A stretch of DNA of 64,000 nucleotides, taken from the NCBI GenBank assembly GCA_963854835.1, contig OY978530.1, positions 24,337,937 to 24,401,936 of the forward strand, written 5' to 3'. The notes beneath the pieces were generated by a model. It saw only the letters and a list, made by a program, of their open reading frames with translations, was not told the DNA's origin and searched no databases. Source of the DNA: Megamerina dolium. Lineage: Eukaryota; Arthropoda; Insecta; Diptera; Megamerinidae. A program made the translations under genes and the position numbers. This document shows positions 21,670 through 32,130 of the stretch, piece by piece (within the stretch, counting starts at the first letter, position 1; each line of letters starts with the position of its first letter).

Positions 21670-22190
21670 AAGTACAAGCTTAAATCCGCTGTTTGCTCGT
21701 AGATGGCGTTAGTGATCATATTGAGCTATTATCGACTGTGCATCCCTTTTTTTTTGTAAGTTCGACACTTGTTTACAACAATTAGTAAACATCATCTGTG
21801 ATTTCATACAACAACATACATTTTTCCTCGTATAATCATGTCTAGTTTCCTGCCAGAAAAAGAGCATTCGCGGGAAGCTCTATGTTTTTGCTTCAATTTG
21901 AACAAATCTGCTGCTGAATCGTATCGAATGCTTGTGGAGGCCTATGTTGACAGTGCGCTGGTTTCGTCGGTTCAAAAACCGCCATTTTGACTTGAGTGGC
22001 AAGAAGCGTGAAAATAGACCCAGAAAAGTTGAGGACCATGATTTGCAGGCTCTTTTAATGAGGACGACACCCAATAGCAAAAAATGCTTGCCGAACAGTT
22101 AGGTGTTACTCAATAAGCCATTTCCATACGTTTACGAGCCATGGTTTTTTTTTTACCAAAAACAGCGGGTTTAAGCTTGTACACCTGGTA
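21670..22190 (+). mobile_element. Internally deleted Mos1-type (mauritiana-like) mariner
   Basis: Near-perfect inverted ends lie at 21672-21694 (GTACAAGCTTAAATCCGCTG + TTT) and 22160-22182. The right end extends to an ACCAGGTGTACAAGC form typical of Mos1-like mariners. Between them at 21838-22145 is only the start of a mariner transposase: MSSFLPEKEHSREAL...LNKSAAESYRMLVEAY, then in other frames WFRRFKNRHFDLSGKKREN and MLAEQLGVTQ. This is the DNA-binding HTH region. The catalytic DD-D part is absent, so this 0.5-kb copy could only move in trans. Confidence 0.75.
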
Positions 22191-22278
22191 TAACGCATAA
22201 AAATTCCTCTAAAACGCGGTATGTATACTGTTAATTTTCATAAATCGATATCAGTAAGGGCTCTTTTAGGTAGCTTGC

Positions 22279-23035
22279 CTAGGAGTTTTTTGGATATGGT
22301 TTAAATGAAAATCCCAATCCTTTTTTGTACGGTTTAACATAAAATCCTTTTCCCATTGCTATCTCCCTGATGTTGTTATGACGTTTTAATTTTTGCAGTT
22401 GTTCCTTAGATTTTCTAAATTCATTTACTGTTTTTGCAATTGCTGAACTTCCTGTTGCAAGTCCACCTATTGTACCGAGAGCAGTAAGTATTGGAATAAT
22501 CGGTAAAAACCCTCCTACTTTTGGAACAGGTACAATCCGAGGAATAGCATCAGTTGGTTTAATGGTTTTCAATTCAGGAGCAAGTGATTTTTTAGCAAGT
22601 TTAATAGCTTTCTCAATACTTTTAGATTTAAGTTTCTATTTTAATTTTTGCAGTTTTTTTCATTACCGAAGTGAATACCTTTTTGTAATTTGCTGGACTT
22701 TTTTCTTCTTCTTCTCAGCTAAAACGCACCCCATTGCATGTTTTGTTTTAGATTTCATCGTGTTTGTTACTAATCAAGAGTTTGCGCGCTCTTCCAAATT
22801 ACTGTCTTTAGGCGATACTCTCTCCCAAGCTCTTTCGGCTAGTATCTGCTATATGACGTTTGGATAAGTCTTTAGTCTGTAAGTATGCAAATTCGTGTTC
22901 TCTACAAGCGGTGTCTACTGAGTTATTACCTCGATCTCTACTTTTTAGACATTCTTTCAATTTGGTTCCCGGACCACGAAATTGATATCCAGGTAAATGT
23001 AGCTCGATTAGTAAAGAGTTTATAACGTTATTTAG
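22279..23035 (-). pseudogene. Polinton/Maverick-type phospholipase-A2-like and GGFLP (adenovirus PX-like) protein, broken
   Basis: The N-terminal half (about 23030-22880, minus) shows LPGYQFRGPGTKLKECL and then TACREHEFAY. These correspond to the calcium loop and the catalytic His-Glu/Asp-x-x-Tyr of the PLA2 domain shared by parvovirus capsids and Polintons. Stops and shifts break the middle (22600-22880). The C-terminal frame 22279-22572 is open for 97 residues, with VGGFLPIIPILTALGTIGG, a hydrophobic stretch like the adenovirus PX-type motif, and YVKPYKKGLGFSFKPY at the end. In virus-like elements such a protein is a minor virion component used in membrane passage (family knowledge). Here it is a decayed genomic copy. 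Confidence 0.65.
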
Positions 23036-23084
23036 TCATCCACTTCAACTAACTGATTGTTTATAACTAATTCGTTTCGATTAT

Positions 23085-23452
23085 TAAAAAAAAATAAATA
23101 AATATGTGGCACTTAAAGCCCCGAAGGGCTCATTGGCCCAGCTTCTCTTCCATTACTGTTGTGCGTGTTAAATTTTGGATAGTATTAGAAGGGACCTACT
23201 TATTTTAGTCGGTTCCGAACGGCAGAACCTTTGTGACATCACTTTTCCTGAGCTTTGTCACAGGGTTCTTTTAGAAGCTTTTTCGTGGCAAGTTGTTACT
23301 GTGGGAAGAATTGCCAATTGCTTGCTGACAGGTGGTTACCGTTCGAAAGAAAAATTATTTCGATATTAAATTTATTATACATCAGCCGGGGATTGAACCA
23401 CGACCTACAGATCAGAAAGCCAACACACTAACCACTGAGCTACGGCAACCAC
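23085..23452 (-). mobile_element. tRNA-derived SINE, copy A
   Basis: The minus-strand head has a pol III A box (TAGCTCAGTGG) and B box (GGTTCAATCCC). A ~260-bp tRNA-unrelated body follows, ending at GCCACATATTTATTTATTTT. The flanks TTCGATTATT and TTCGAATATT may be a 10-bp target duplication with one mismatch. It lies inside the Polinton-like remnant. Confidence 0.8.
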
Positions 23453-23659
23453 ATTCGAATATTTTGTAATCATATTTTTGTATTCATATATTTTGTAATC
23501 ATATATGTATATAAAAATGATGACGTTTATTGATTGACTGAAAAATATAAATTTATATTTACAGTTTACATATTAAAATGCTATAAAACAAGTGTTGTCA
23601 TAAGAGTTATAGTGGTTGTTGTGAAGATGCGATTTATAAAGCAACAAAAAAAATATTCT

Positions 23660-24317
23660 TGTGAAAACTAACTTGTTGACTTTAAAGTAACAAGAAATTC
23701 TGGAAGTCAAATTAGATGTAGTTCATTGCTACCAAATACAACAGGAGCATTAATAGTTGGGTCATCAAATTGTCTAAAGACCAACGTCATGCTGAGTTTA
23801 ATACAGTAGAAAGTGCAAGTGCATTAAGATTCAAAAACATATATTTATGTTCAATGTCATTATACCAACCAAAATACCAATATTTGAGAAAATTAATTAA
23901 ACCCATCAAAGGGACGGCTTTTATACATTCTCTGAAAATGATAATGTGTTACCACCCAAGCAAGCAAAAAGTAATTCAATAATAATATTTGATGATGTCG
24001 TTTGTGAGAAACAAAATAATATAAGATAATATTTCTGTATACGTCGTCATTGAAACATAGATAGATTTTATTTATGTCAAACATATAGAAGAATATTTAA
24101 ACATTTAATACGTCATAATGCAAACATGATTATTATGTTTAAAAAATATGGAATTAATATGAAGAATATATACAATGCATATATGAGTTTTTATAAGTTT
24201 ATAGAAATGTGTAGAGAATGTTGGAAATATAAATATGGATTTCTTGTGATAAGCAAAGATGATTTTATTAATGGTGGCGGATATCGAAAAGGATTTAACG
24301 ATTTTATTCATCTATAA
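23660..24317 (+). pseudogene. Polinton-type FtsK/A32-like DNA-packaging ATPase, broken
   Basis: In three frames the plus strand reads a degenerate Walker A (GALIVGSSNCLKTN), then LYQPKYQYLRKLIKPIK, then the Walker B-like IIIFDDVVCEKQNNIR, and finally MCRECWKYKYGFLVISKD to RKGFNDFIHL with a normal stop at 24317. Order and spacing fit the genome-packaging ATPase of Polinton/Maverick and adintovirus-like elements, which pumps DNA into the capsid. The Walker A glycine before Lys is replaced by Leu. At least two frameshifts and two stops make it inactive. It is convergent with the PLA2-like gene across the inserted SINE. Confidence 0.65.
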
Positions 24318-24367
24318 AGGATTAACTATTTGAAAATCAACTTTAGTACATTATATCAGATTAAATT

Positions 24368-24498
24368 GATCTGAACTGATCCGATACTACCAAACATAAG
24401 CTGATCTGATCTAATACTACCATACCTGATCTGATCTGATCTGATGATACCAGACCTGATTTGATGTGATACTACCAGACCTGGTCTAGTCTGATCAT
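24368..24498. repeat. Degenerate ~25-bp minisatellite
   Basis: Four to five imperfect copies of a GATCTGATNTGATACTACCA + GACCT-like unit with GATCT submotifs. Confidence 0.7.
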
Positions 24499-24509
24499 AT
24501 AATATGAAT

Positions 24510-25114
24510 GAACAAGTAAAGAGAAATATTATACAAGTAAAGAGAAATTAATATTTATCTCAAACGATAATTCACTTCGTTAAAATTAGGAGAACTAAAT
24601 GCTCAGGGTAATCTGGAGAAAACTTTTTCACTTATAACAAAGCCATTAAAACAAGTAGTTTCGAGTACCTAAAGAAATGAAGTTATATGAAGGATGAAAA
24701 ATAAAATAGAGAACGTTATTAAGGATGAAGTTGTACAGAAATTTGAAAAAATGGAGTCTACGATACTAATAATAAAAGGAAAACCAACAACTTCCACAGT
24801 ATGATACTGTACACTGCGATCAGTCTACATAGCAGAACTAACAATTTTAAATAAAGATAAAAAATTGGGTAAGTTGTACGGCCCTCATAAGGAAGCTGGA
24901 ATTTTGCTGTATCAACCTTGGAGTTAAAAAATGATCAAATAAGAATTAGCATTTGACTTATTATTCCTTAAATATATAACAAGATATGTTGAGTCTGAAT
25001 TAGAGATTAAAAAATTTATCTTGAACACAACGAACGCTCACAAATGAAATTTTGATTCAATTCAAAGGACCTAGAATGTATAAATACATATAATATCAAA
25101 GTATATAATATATG

Positions 25115-25120
<6 letters not shown>
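24510..25120 (+). pseudogene. Probable Polinton-associated ORF remnant, function unknown
   Basis: Short plus-strand stretches such as LEKTFSLITKPLKQVV, KNKIENVIKDEVVQKFEKME and KLGKLYGPHKEAGILLYQ are separated by stops. Position between ATPase and integrase and the same strand suggest a Polinton gene. No domain was recognised. Confidence 0.35.

Positions 25121-25190
<70 letters not shown>
25121..25190. repeat. (TA)n microsatellite
   Basis: About 70 bp of alternating TA inside the Polinton-like remnant. Confidence 0.95.
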
Positions 25191-25192
<2 letters not shown>

Positions 25193-25239
25193 ATATATTA
25201 TTTAAAAGAATGACTGGTGATCAATTTGGACGCTATTCA

Positions 25240-25560
25240 AATAACTCAAATAGAACAGAATAGAAGCTACAGCTGATAACAGTTTTATGCTCGGTGCTGA
25301 TAAAAATATAAACAATAAATATAAAGGTATTAGAAATGTAGGAGAACCCATTGATGATAACGATGTTTCAAAAAAAGCTATTATGTAAAAAGATCTTTGA
25401 TATCATCGCTGAACGACCGTTTCAAATATATTGAAGAAGACTTGGATAAAATCGATGAACACTTTAAAACTATTGAGAAATATGTTGATGAAAATATTCA
25501 GGAGCATATAAAGCATGTTTATGATCACTTAACCATAGATTGCTCCTTAAAAAATGTTAG
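25240..25560 (+). pseudogene. Polinton-type structural-like protein fragment
   Basis: The plus strand reads YKGIRNVGEPIDDNDVSKKAIM, a pattern (..NVG-P-D..D...K) seen in uncharacterised Polinton proteins. A frame starting at 25397 follows (MISSLNDRFKYIEEDLDKIDEHFK...), predicted helical and charged. The longer frame to 25960 probably runs beyond the real gene into other DNA. Function unknown; a virion or fibre-like role is only an inference. Confidence 0.4.
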
Positions 25561-25753
25561 GAATTCCACTCTTTGGAACATTTTTATTCCATATGTACAT
25601 TTCAAGCCGAATTATTTCTTGTTATTTATTTTATCTAACAACAAACAAAAAACAATTAACTCGTGTTTTTTTTATTTAATGGATCTCAAGCATATGAGTT
25701 TAGATAAACAAATCCGAGCATATAAGTACATAGAAAATGAAAATAAGTTACTA

Positions 25754-25990
25754 TTAGTTAATTTGAAGTTCACTGATCACCTTTTTTCGTTGGAACGCAT
25801 GATGTGCAAATATTATCAGCATGCGTATCTTTACATTAGTCTTATCACAAATGCAGCAAAACAGAGTAGTTCTCTTATCCTTATTTTCACCAGAGTGATA
25901 GCAGTCATTACAACGGCCTCGTTTGACAACTCCCTTTTGCGATTTCCTGCTATTCATTGATGATGGCCTAGGCATCTCATCTTCAACCAT
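25754..25990 (-). pseudogene. Possible piggyBac-like C-terminal Cys-rich domain
   Basis: The minus-strand frame contains RGRCNDCYHS...RTTLFCCICD...HH, a Cx2C...CCx2C...HH spacing like the RING/PHD-like cysteine domain that ends piggyBac transposases. No catalytic region or TTAA ends were found nearby, so this is tentative. Confidence 0.3.
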
Positions 25991-26370
25991 ATCGTCATGG
26001 TTTCTTGTGATTGATTGAAGATTGCATGGTACCTAGCTCATGCAAATGAATTATGAAGTTTTAAAATTATAACAAAACTTTGCAATGAAGTTTGTTATAA
26101 AATTCAAAAAGTCAATTAGTAATGAAGAAGTTACAAAAAAGTTAAACAGTAGAATTCAATATTCATTAACAAAGAAATAAAGTGTAAACAAAAATGTATA
26201 TGGAACATTTTTGTTGAAACGATCGATTAACGGTTAAATATCGATGACGAGAATTTAACTGAGTCAGTCGATGAAGAAAATTAGAAGAACAATACCGATA
26301 CCAACAAGCACATTTCTTTGAAAAAATAAGGATAATATCGAAATCTAAGAAAATTAAACAAAATTAAAAA

Positions 26371-26695
26371 ATGAGTAAAAGAGAACTTGTTACAGAGTTA
26401 CATAAACAAGCTCGAAGATATTTTCGAAGTAGAAAAATTATAGCAAAAGTTATTGATGATCTTTGGTAAGCTGATCTTGTTGAAATGGGTACTTACTCCA
26501 TATACAACAAAGGTTTTCGCTTCTTACTCACAGTTATAGACACATTTCAAAACGAAAAATGCTCATCATGTTGCTATGGTGATGAAATCAATATATGACA
26601 ACGGACTAATTCCGAAAAATCTTCAAACTGATGATGGTAAATAATTTTTCAACAAATAATTTCAAAATCTGATGAAATCGTATAATATCTATTAT
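26371..26695 (+). pseudogene. Polinton-type retroviral-like integrase fragment
   Basis: Starts MSKRELVTELHKQARRYF and continues DLW-stop-ADLVEMGTYSIYN, with NKGFRFLLTVIDTF supplying the first catalytic Asp region. After a shift it reads KNLQTDDGK-stop-FFNK, the second Asp region of the rve-type DDE core. Four or more stops interrupt it, and the third (Glu) motif is missing because the element is cut near 26695, where an R1-type LINE begins. Polinton integrase joins the linear element to host DNA. Confidence 0.65.
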
Positions 26696-27712
26696 TAACG
26701 GCCGAGTAAAGAACAAACAAGTCGGCTTGAGGCTGAAAAGTCGCCGGCTGTTCGGGTAAATAACCCAGATGAGTGCAACACTCCATCTGTGCCAGAGTTG
26801 CCGGTAGAAGTTTACTCACCGATAGCAGCTACAGGTAGAGGAGATAATGTGGTGAAGCAAAAAGTAATAAATGAGGAGAACGAACAGCAGGAAGGTGAGG
26901 AAGACCTAACTTCTGCTAATATACGGAAAAATGATACATTTGATATCCTGGGCCACAAAATTTCTGAGCTCCAGAGCATGATTGGATCGCAAAGGCACAT
27001 TAACCAGACGATGCGAGATTTGGTATCTAATATTGCAGCCCTTCACGAAGAGGCATCTGCAAGATACTCACATAAGCGGCAAGGCCCAACCATTATGGAG
27101 GCAAAGGGTTCACAGACATCGCCTACAAGACAGCATGACAAAGTCATTATTCAGAAGCAGGAGATGCGAAAAGGAGAAGTGAGGGCGAAAGAACTTGACA
27201 TGGAGACGACACAGAAACCAAAACAACAGAGTAAGGAGGACTGGCAGCCCGTTATAAAGAAGGGAACAAGCAAGCCATCACCAAAAAAAAGACTTCCTTT
27301 AGAAAATAAACGGAAAGTAGTTCCAAAGCGTATCCTTGCTCGACCCGAAGCTATAGTCATAACTAAAACCGGGGACTTATCATACGCTGATATATTAAAA
27401 AAACTGAAGACCAATCCAGATTTTAAGCAGCTTGGCGAAGAGGTTAATTAAATCAAAAAGACCTCTAAAGGTGAAATATTGTTGGAGTTAAAAGGCAAGC
27501 CAGGTGAGAAAACAGAAAAATATAAGAAAGCGATGGAACAAGCTCTCCAAAAGTTAGCTAGCATCAAAACCCTGCGACCACACATCCTTATTGAATGTCG
27601 GGATTTAGATGAAATTACTGTGGCGGAAGACATATGCGCTGCAGTGGTGGAGAAATACCCAGAAATAGGACACTTGGACGCAAGTGCCGTAAAGTTCATG
27701 CGAACGACGTGA
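26695..27712 (+). pseudogene. R1-clade LINE ORF1 (gag-like), split and truncated
   Basis: The first frame 26789-27451 encodes 220 residues, rich in Gln/Lys/Glu, with SYADILKKLKTNPDFKQLGE at the end. It is followed after an in-frame stop by 27479-27712: LLELKGKPGEKTEKYKKAME...RPHILIECRDLDEIT...VKFMRT. This resembles the RRM-like part of R1-type ORF1 that precedes the zinc knuckles. The zinc knuckles and the start of ORF2 are deleted. It abuts the Polinton integrase remnant. Confidence 0.55.
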
Positions 27713-28230
27713 ACGTGCAGCGCTGCGTGAAACAAAAGGCTGGAAAGTTAAAATACTTGATATGGACGTTTTTTAATACGTCCTTAATGATCTGTATATA
27801 ATCAAAGGCAATGCTGAAAAACAAGCAGAGCATGTAATGCGATTACTTGAGAAAGTATGTGACGCAGCAATGCCTCGAAAGGGGAAAAGTAACGGGAGGG
27901 CCCCAGTATACTAGTGGAACGAAGATATAACTAGACTACGCTCACAATGTCATAGACACCGCAGAATGCAACAGAGTGGCAGAGGTACAGAACAATATGG
28001 GAATTTGCAATCGCAGTACAAGGCGACAAGGAAACTGCTACGGAAAGCGATATCCAAGAGCAAAAAGCAGGCTTTTCTTAACTTAATTGATGAAGTGCAA
28101 AACAATCCCTGGGGGAGCGCGTACAGGATTGTGCTGAATAAAGTTAATAGCAATAATGCTAATTCCCCCATCTGCCCGACCATTATGTCAAATATCGTAA
28201 AGGATATAAAATATAATAGTGTGAAGTAAG
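27713..28230 (+). pseudogene. R1-clade LINE ORF2 linker fragment
   Basis: Plus-strand pieces ERAALRETKGWKVKILDMDVF and CDAAMPRKG...WNEDITRLRSQCHRHRR, then KATRKLLRKAISKSKKQAFL and NPWGSAYRIV, correspond to the segment between endonuclease and RT in R1-type ORF2. The endonuclease and the RT are both absent. Joined directly to ORF1 debris, so a large internal deletion is present. Confidence 0.6.
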
Positions 28231-28600
28231 AACTATTAGTAAAACTTCACACAATAACTTAATAAAACCTTTCCACCCACAACTTGGATTAATATTAAAT
28301 TCGATGGTCCATACCTCTACAACAAACACCCTACAATAACATAATATCGAGTATGCATTAAAGCATGAGAACGAAATGTACAAAACAAAGATACAAGAGA
28401 ATTAAATTTTCAGACCAAGCAAAATACATAATACTACAAAAAAATACATTAAAATACTAAAATTTTCTCCATTATTATCGTACAAGCATACAGGGTCCCT
28501 CAAGAAATATAGGTACACTAAAGTGATGGCTGAAGTCGAAATTGGAAAGTACTAAACTATGGATAAAGTGCAGCATCAACGCTGGAACACAAAAAAAAAA
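28231..28600. other. No gene recognised
   Basis: AT-rich DNA between the R1-type relic and the following (TA)n tract. No frame or motif of note. Confidence 0.4.
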
Positions 28601-28766
<166 letters not shown>

Positions 28767-28769
28767 TTT

Positions 28770-30587
28770 TCGAAGGGATTAAGACAAAATAGAAAGAGAC
28801 AATAAGGGTCATAGAAAAGAAGATCTAAAATATTTAGATATGAAACACCAGAAGATATGGAATTAATGTAAAAATTTAGAATATTTTGCAAATTAGAAAG
28901 AAGTAGGCGCAGTGTTCATGCTTATAAAGACATCAGTTGCAATTCATCGCGTTGAATTGTAATTCGGTGTGTGGATACTCATGTGCACTGGGTGAGGCTA
29001 AGTATAGAGGATGCATCCAAAAATAGTACAATATTTTAAGGAAATGACAACTATAGGTTAGAAATATACAGTAGATACAGTATAGTAAGAACACGTTAGG
29101 ATTTATATGACGAAATATGATAAATAAGCAACAGGTTAGCTAAGTTGAATACAAAACAAAACAAAAACAAAAAAATATCACGAAAAAAAAACAAATATAT
29201 ATATACGTAAAAGTAAGATGAAATATATGTAACAAAACACGTTCCGTTTTCAACGGATAATATTGAAAATCATACCAGCTACAAGTACGAAAAGTTAGTC
29301 ATTGCAACTATGAAGACAAAATGCAATGTGGTCCCTATATTTTTGTATCAAACAACAATATACTTTTAATACATTTTAAAGAATTAAGTATAGATTATAA
29401 ATGAATATTGCGAGGAAAGAAGTTAATTAATTAAGAATATATGTATATCTTATAAGAAAAACTATCTAAATGAGTGTTATAGTAGATATAGTAGTTATAA
29501 TATATAGTAGATGCAAGTGATCTATTATTGAAACAGAATCTGGTAATTCCCCTACAAACACAAGAGAGCAGCAGTATGTCCACGAGAATCCAAAATCAAC
29601 TCATACTGTGAAATTGCAAGAGATGCAAAAGCAGCTACATTAACAGCTATACAACAGTAACAACCAAGAGAAGGATGACACAAAACTATCCTTGAGGCAG
29701 TAAAGAAAAATAAACCCATAGCAGAAAACAAAGCAGGCCCAGTACAGCGAATACCCATAAAAAACTTACAAAACAATAAAATTTACAACAAATAACTTTG
29801 GCGTACCTAAACAGCGTGACAATAATAGCTATGAGATATCAACAATAGCTAATAGCTAATATTAAGACTTCAACAAGAACAGCTATGCCACCAAAACCGA
29901 ATGAAATATATCAGCTACCGTATTTATCAGTGACAATGGATTTTGATCCACATCAGAAGAAAAAAATGATCAACAATAGAACCAAAATTACATATTCATT
30001 ATTGCTCCAATTATTAAACACTTACACCAGGAGTACAGAGTTTCACATCGACAATATTGCTTAGCAGTGTGGTACACATAAAACCCACTTTGCAAGCTAT
30101 TGTTCATACCATTCCTATACAAAAAAAAAAAAATCTGTCGAATCAAACCATTGGACTCATTAGACACCAGCATCAACCCACAAGCACACCAAACCAACTT
30201 TCCACAATAATAATCCAGATAACGATTCCATGACAAAACATCCAGAAGATCAACTAAATGTAAATAATCTCGCTCTAATTGCCGAAACAAAAATCGAACC
30301 TTAATAAAGGAGAAGTTACTGTTTGCATCACTAGAATTTAACAACAAAATCTGCAACAAAACCATTAAAAAAAAAAAAAAAGCTAAGTACAGCAGACAAC
30401 AACTAGCAGGAAACTCATCGTCATCATGGGCACCATAATCACCGAATTACCAGTGACCATATATGTAAATAATACTTCGTATTTTATTTCCCATAGTATC
30501 ATACATTTTGAATTGTTCTAAACTTTACAAATTAAGCATAATTTAAACTTTTTCCTTATAATTTTTTCTTCCTGAGAGAATGTTGCG
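28770..30587 (+). other. Possible decayed 3' internal region of the LTR element
   Basis: No conserved protein domain could be recognised in these 1.8 kb of A-rich sequence. Because the region ends in a polypurine tract directly joined to an LTR start, the part nearest 30587 may be degenerate 3' internal (pol/env) sequence of the same Ty3/gypsy element. That is inference from position only. Confidence 0.3.
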
Positions 30588-30597
30588 ATGGGAGGGA
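30588..30597 (+). promoter_or_regulatory. Polypurine tract-like sequence before the LTR
   Basis: ATGGGAGGGA lies immediately upstream of the LTR start, where plus-strand DNA priming occurs in LTR retrotransposons. The first LTR bases TGTTGCGA also occur just before it (30581-30588). Confidence 0.55.
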
Positions 30598-31423
30598 TGT
30601 TGCGAGCCAAAATATGAAATATTTACATATGCATATTTTGCCTCTCGACATATTTCCCGAAATTGGAAACTACATATTTGTCAATACACATACCAACATT
30701 GCTCGAAGTTTTGATATACACAATCCATACTAATATTACTTATAATTGTGAAATGTCAGAACGTTGCGCAAACTGAGTTGCAGCTGGGTGTGAAAATGCT
30801 GACAAAGCACTTTCCTACACAATTCGTAGTTCTGCACTTACGTAAGCATACCTGTGTAAGCATACATGACAACTAAAATCACGCGATCTACTCATATGTG
30901 AGAATATCAAAAAGTTGCTTTCTCATGTAGAATATACACACATGGAGAGTGCATCGATCGTGTACATAAACACATATAGTACATACATACACACAAGTGG
31001 TGTGAATATATTATGGTATGATATATGTTGGTATGTGGGTAGATTGATATGTGGCTAGTGTTAGAAAAATGGATATAAGCTGCCAGCTTACTGAAGGCAG
31101 TGGTTGTTCAGTTGTGAGTCTTACACCGAAGTGTTAGCTTTAAGAAAAAGTGTAAATACTGCGATCCTTACGAGGCCCTCCAGTATTAGTGTAAAGTCTA
31201 AGTAAAAGTGTAAATACTGCGATCCTTACGAGGTCCAGTATTAGTGTAAAAGTGAACAACACCAGCAATAAAGTAGAAACCGCAAGTATCCTTAATAAAA
31301 TATAATTGTTTTATTTCAGCCAACGAGTGTGTTAGACTCAAGGGATATTTAAGAGCTTAGGTCTAGGTGTTAAACTTGTGAGCTAGGTACTTAGTAAGTG
31401 TTGTGGAAAAATAGTACACAACA
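30598..31423 (+). mobile_element. LTR of the Ty3/gypsy-type element, copy 2
   Basis: The 826-bp repeat is near-identical to 17581-18398, with the same TGTTGCGAGCC start, ACACAACA end and 58-bp internal duplication. Unlike the solo copy it has a primer-binding-site-like sequence directly after it and a polypurine tract directly before it. The copy differs by scattered substitutions and two or three small insertions (for example a 5-base duplication at about 31015). Confidence 0.85.
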
Positions 31424-31668
31424 TTTTGGCGCAGCCGGTAGGATACTGCGAAATATCTTGTATATACAAGGTGTTTTACGTTGAACGTTTAACGCAGTAC
31501 AGGACCTGATTCTAGTGTGTGTTTGTTTTTTTTTTTTTTGTGGTCTAATGGACAAGAAATCCTTCGAATGATTAGCAACCGAGCTAGACGTGGCAATAAC
31601 CGAGTCAATCGACTTGGAGTGGAGCTTGATTAAGTAACACAGCACATACGAGCAATTTCAGCTCATAA
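31424..31668 (+). mobile_element. Primer-binding site, leader and gag start of the LTR element
   Basis: TGGCGCAGCCGGTAGG at 31427 resembles the serine-tRNA primer site of Drosophila gypsy-group elements such as 17.6 and 297 (from memory). About 120 bp of leader follows, then an ATG with MDKKSFE-stop-LATELDVAITESIDLEW, a probable gag start with one stop. The element is cut off here by SINE sequence. Confidence 0.6.

Positions 31669-32130
<462 letters not shown>

Noticed and set aside
22562..22867. 101-codon plus-strand hydrophobic frame
   Set aside because: Antisense to the PLA2/GGFLP pseudogene, where the minus strand shows specific motifs.
23370..23452. Possible tRNA gene (A and B boxes present)
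   Set aside because: No proper anticodon arm or acceptor stem, and the same head occurs in five copies with a shared non-tRNA body: a SINE.
25754..25990. Confident piggyBac transposon
   Set aside because: Only a Cys-rich pattern is seen; no DDD catalytic core or TTAA ends, so kept as tentative only.
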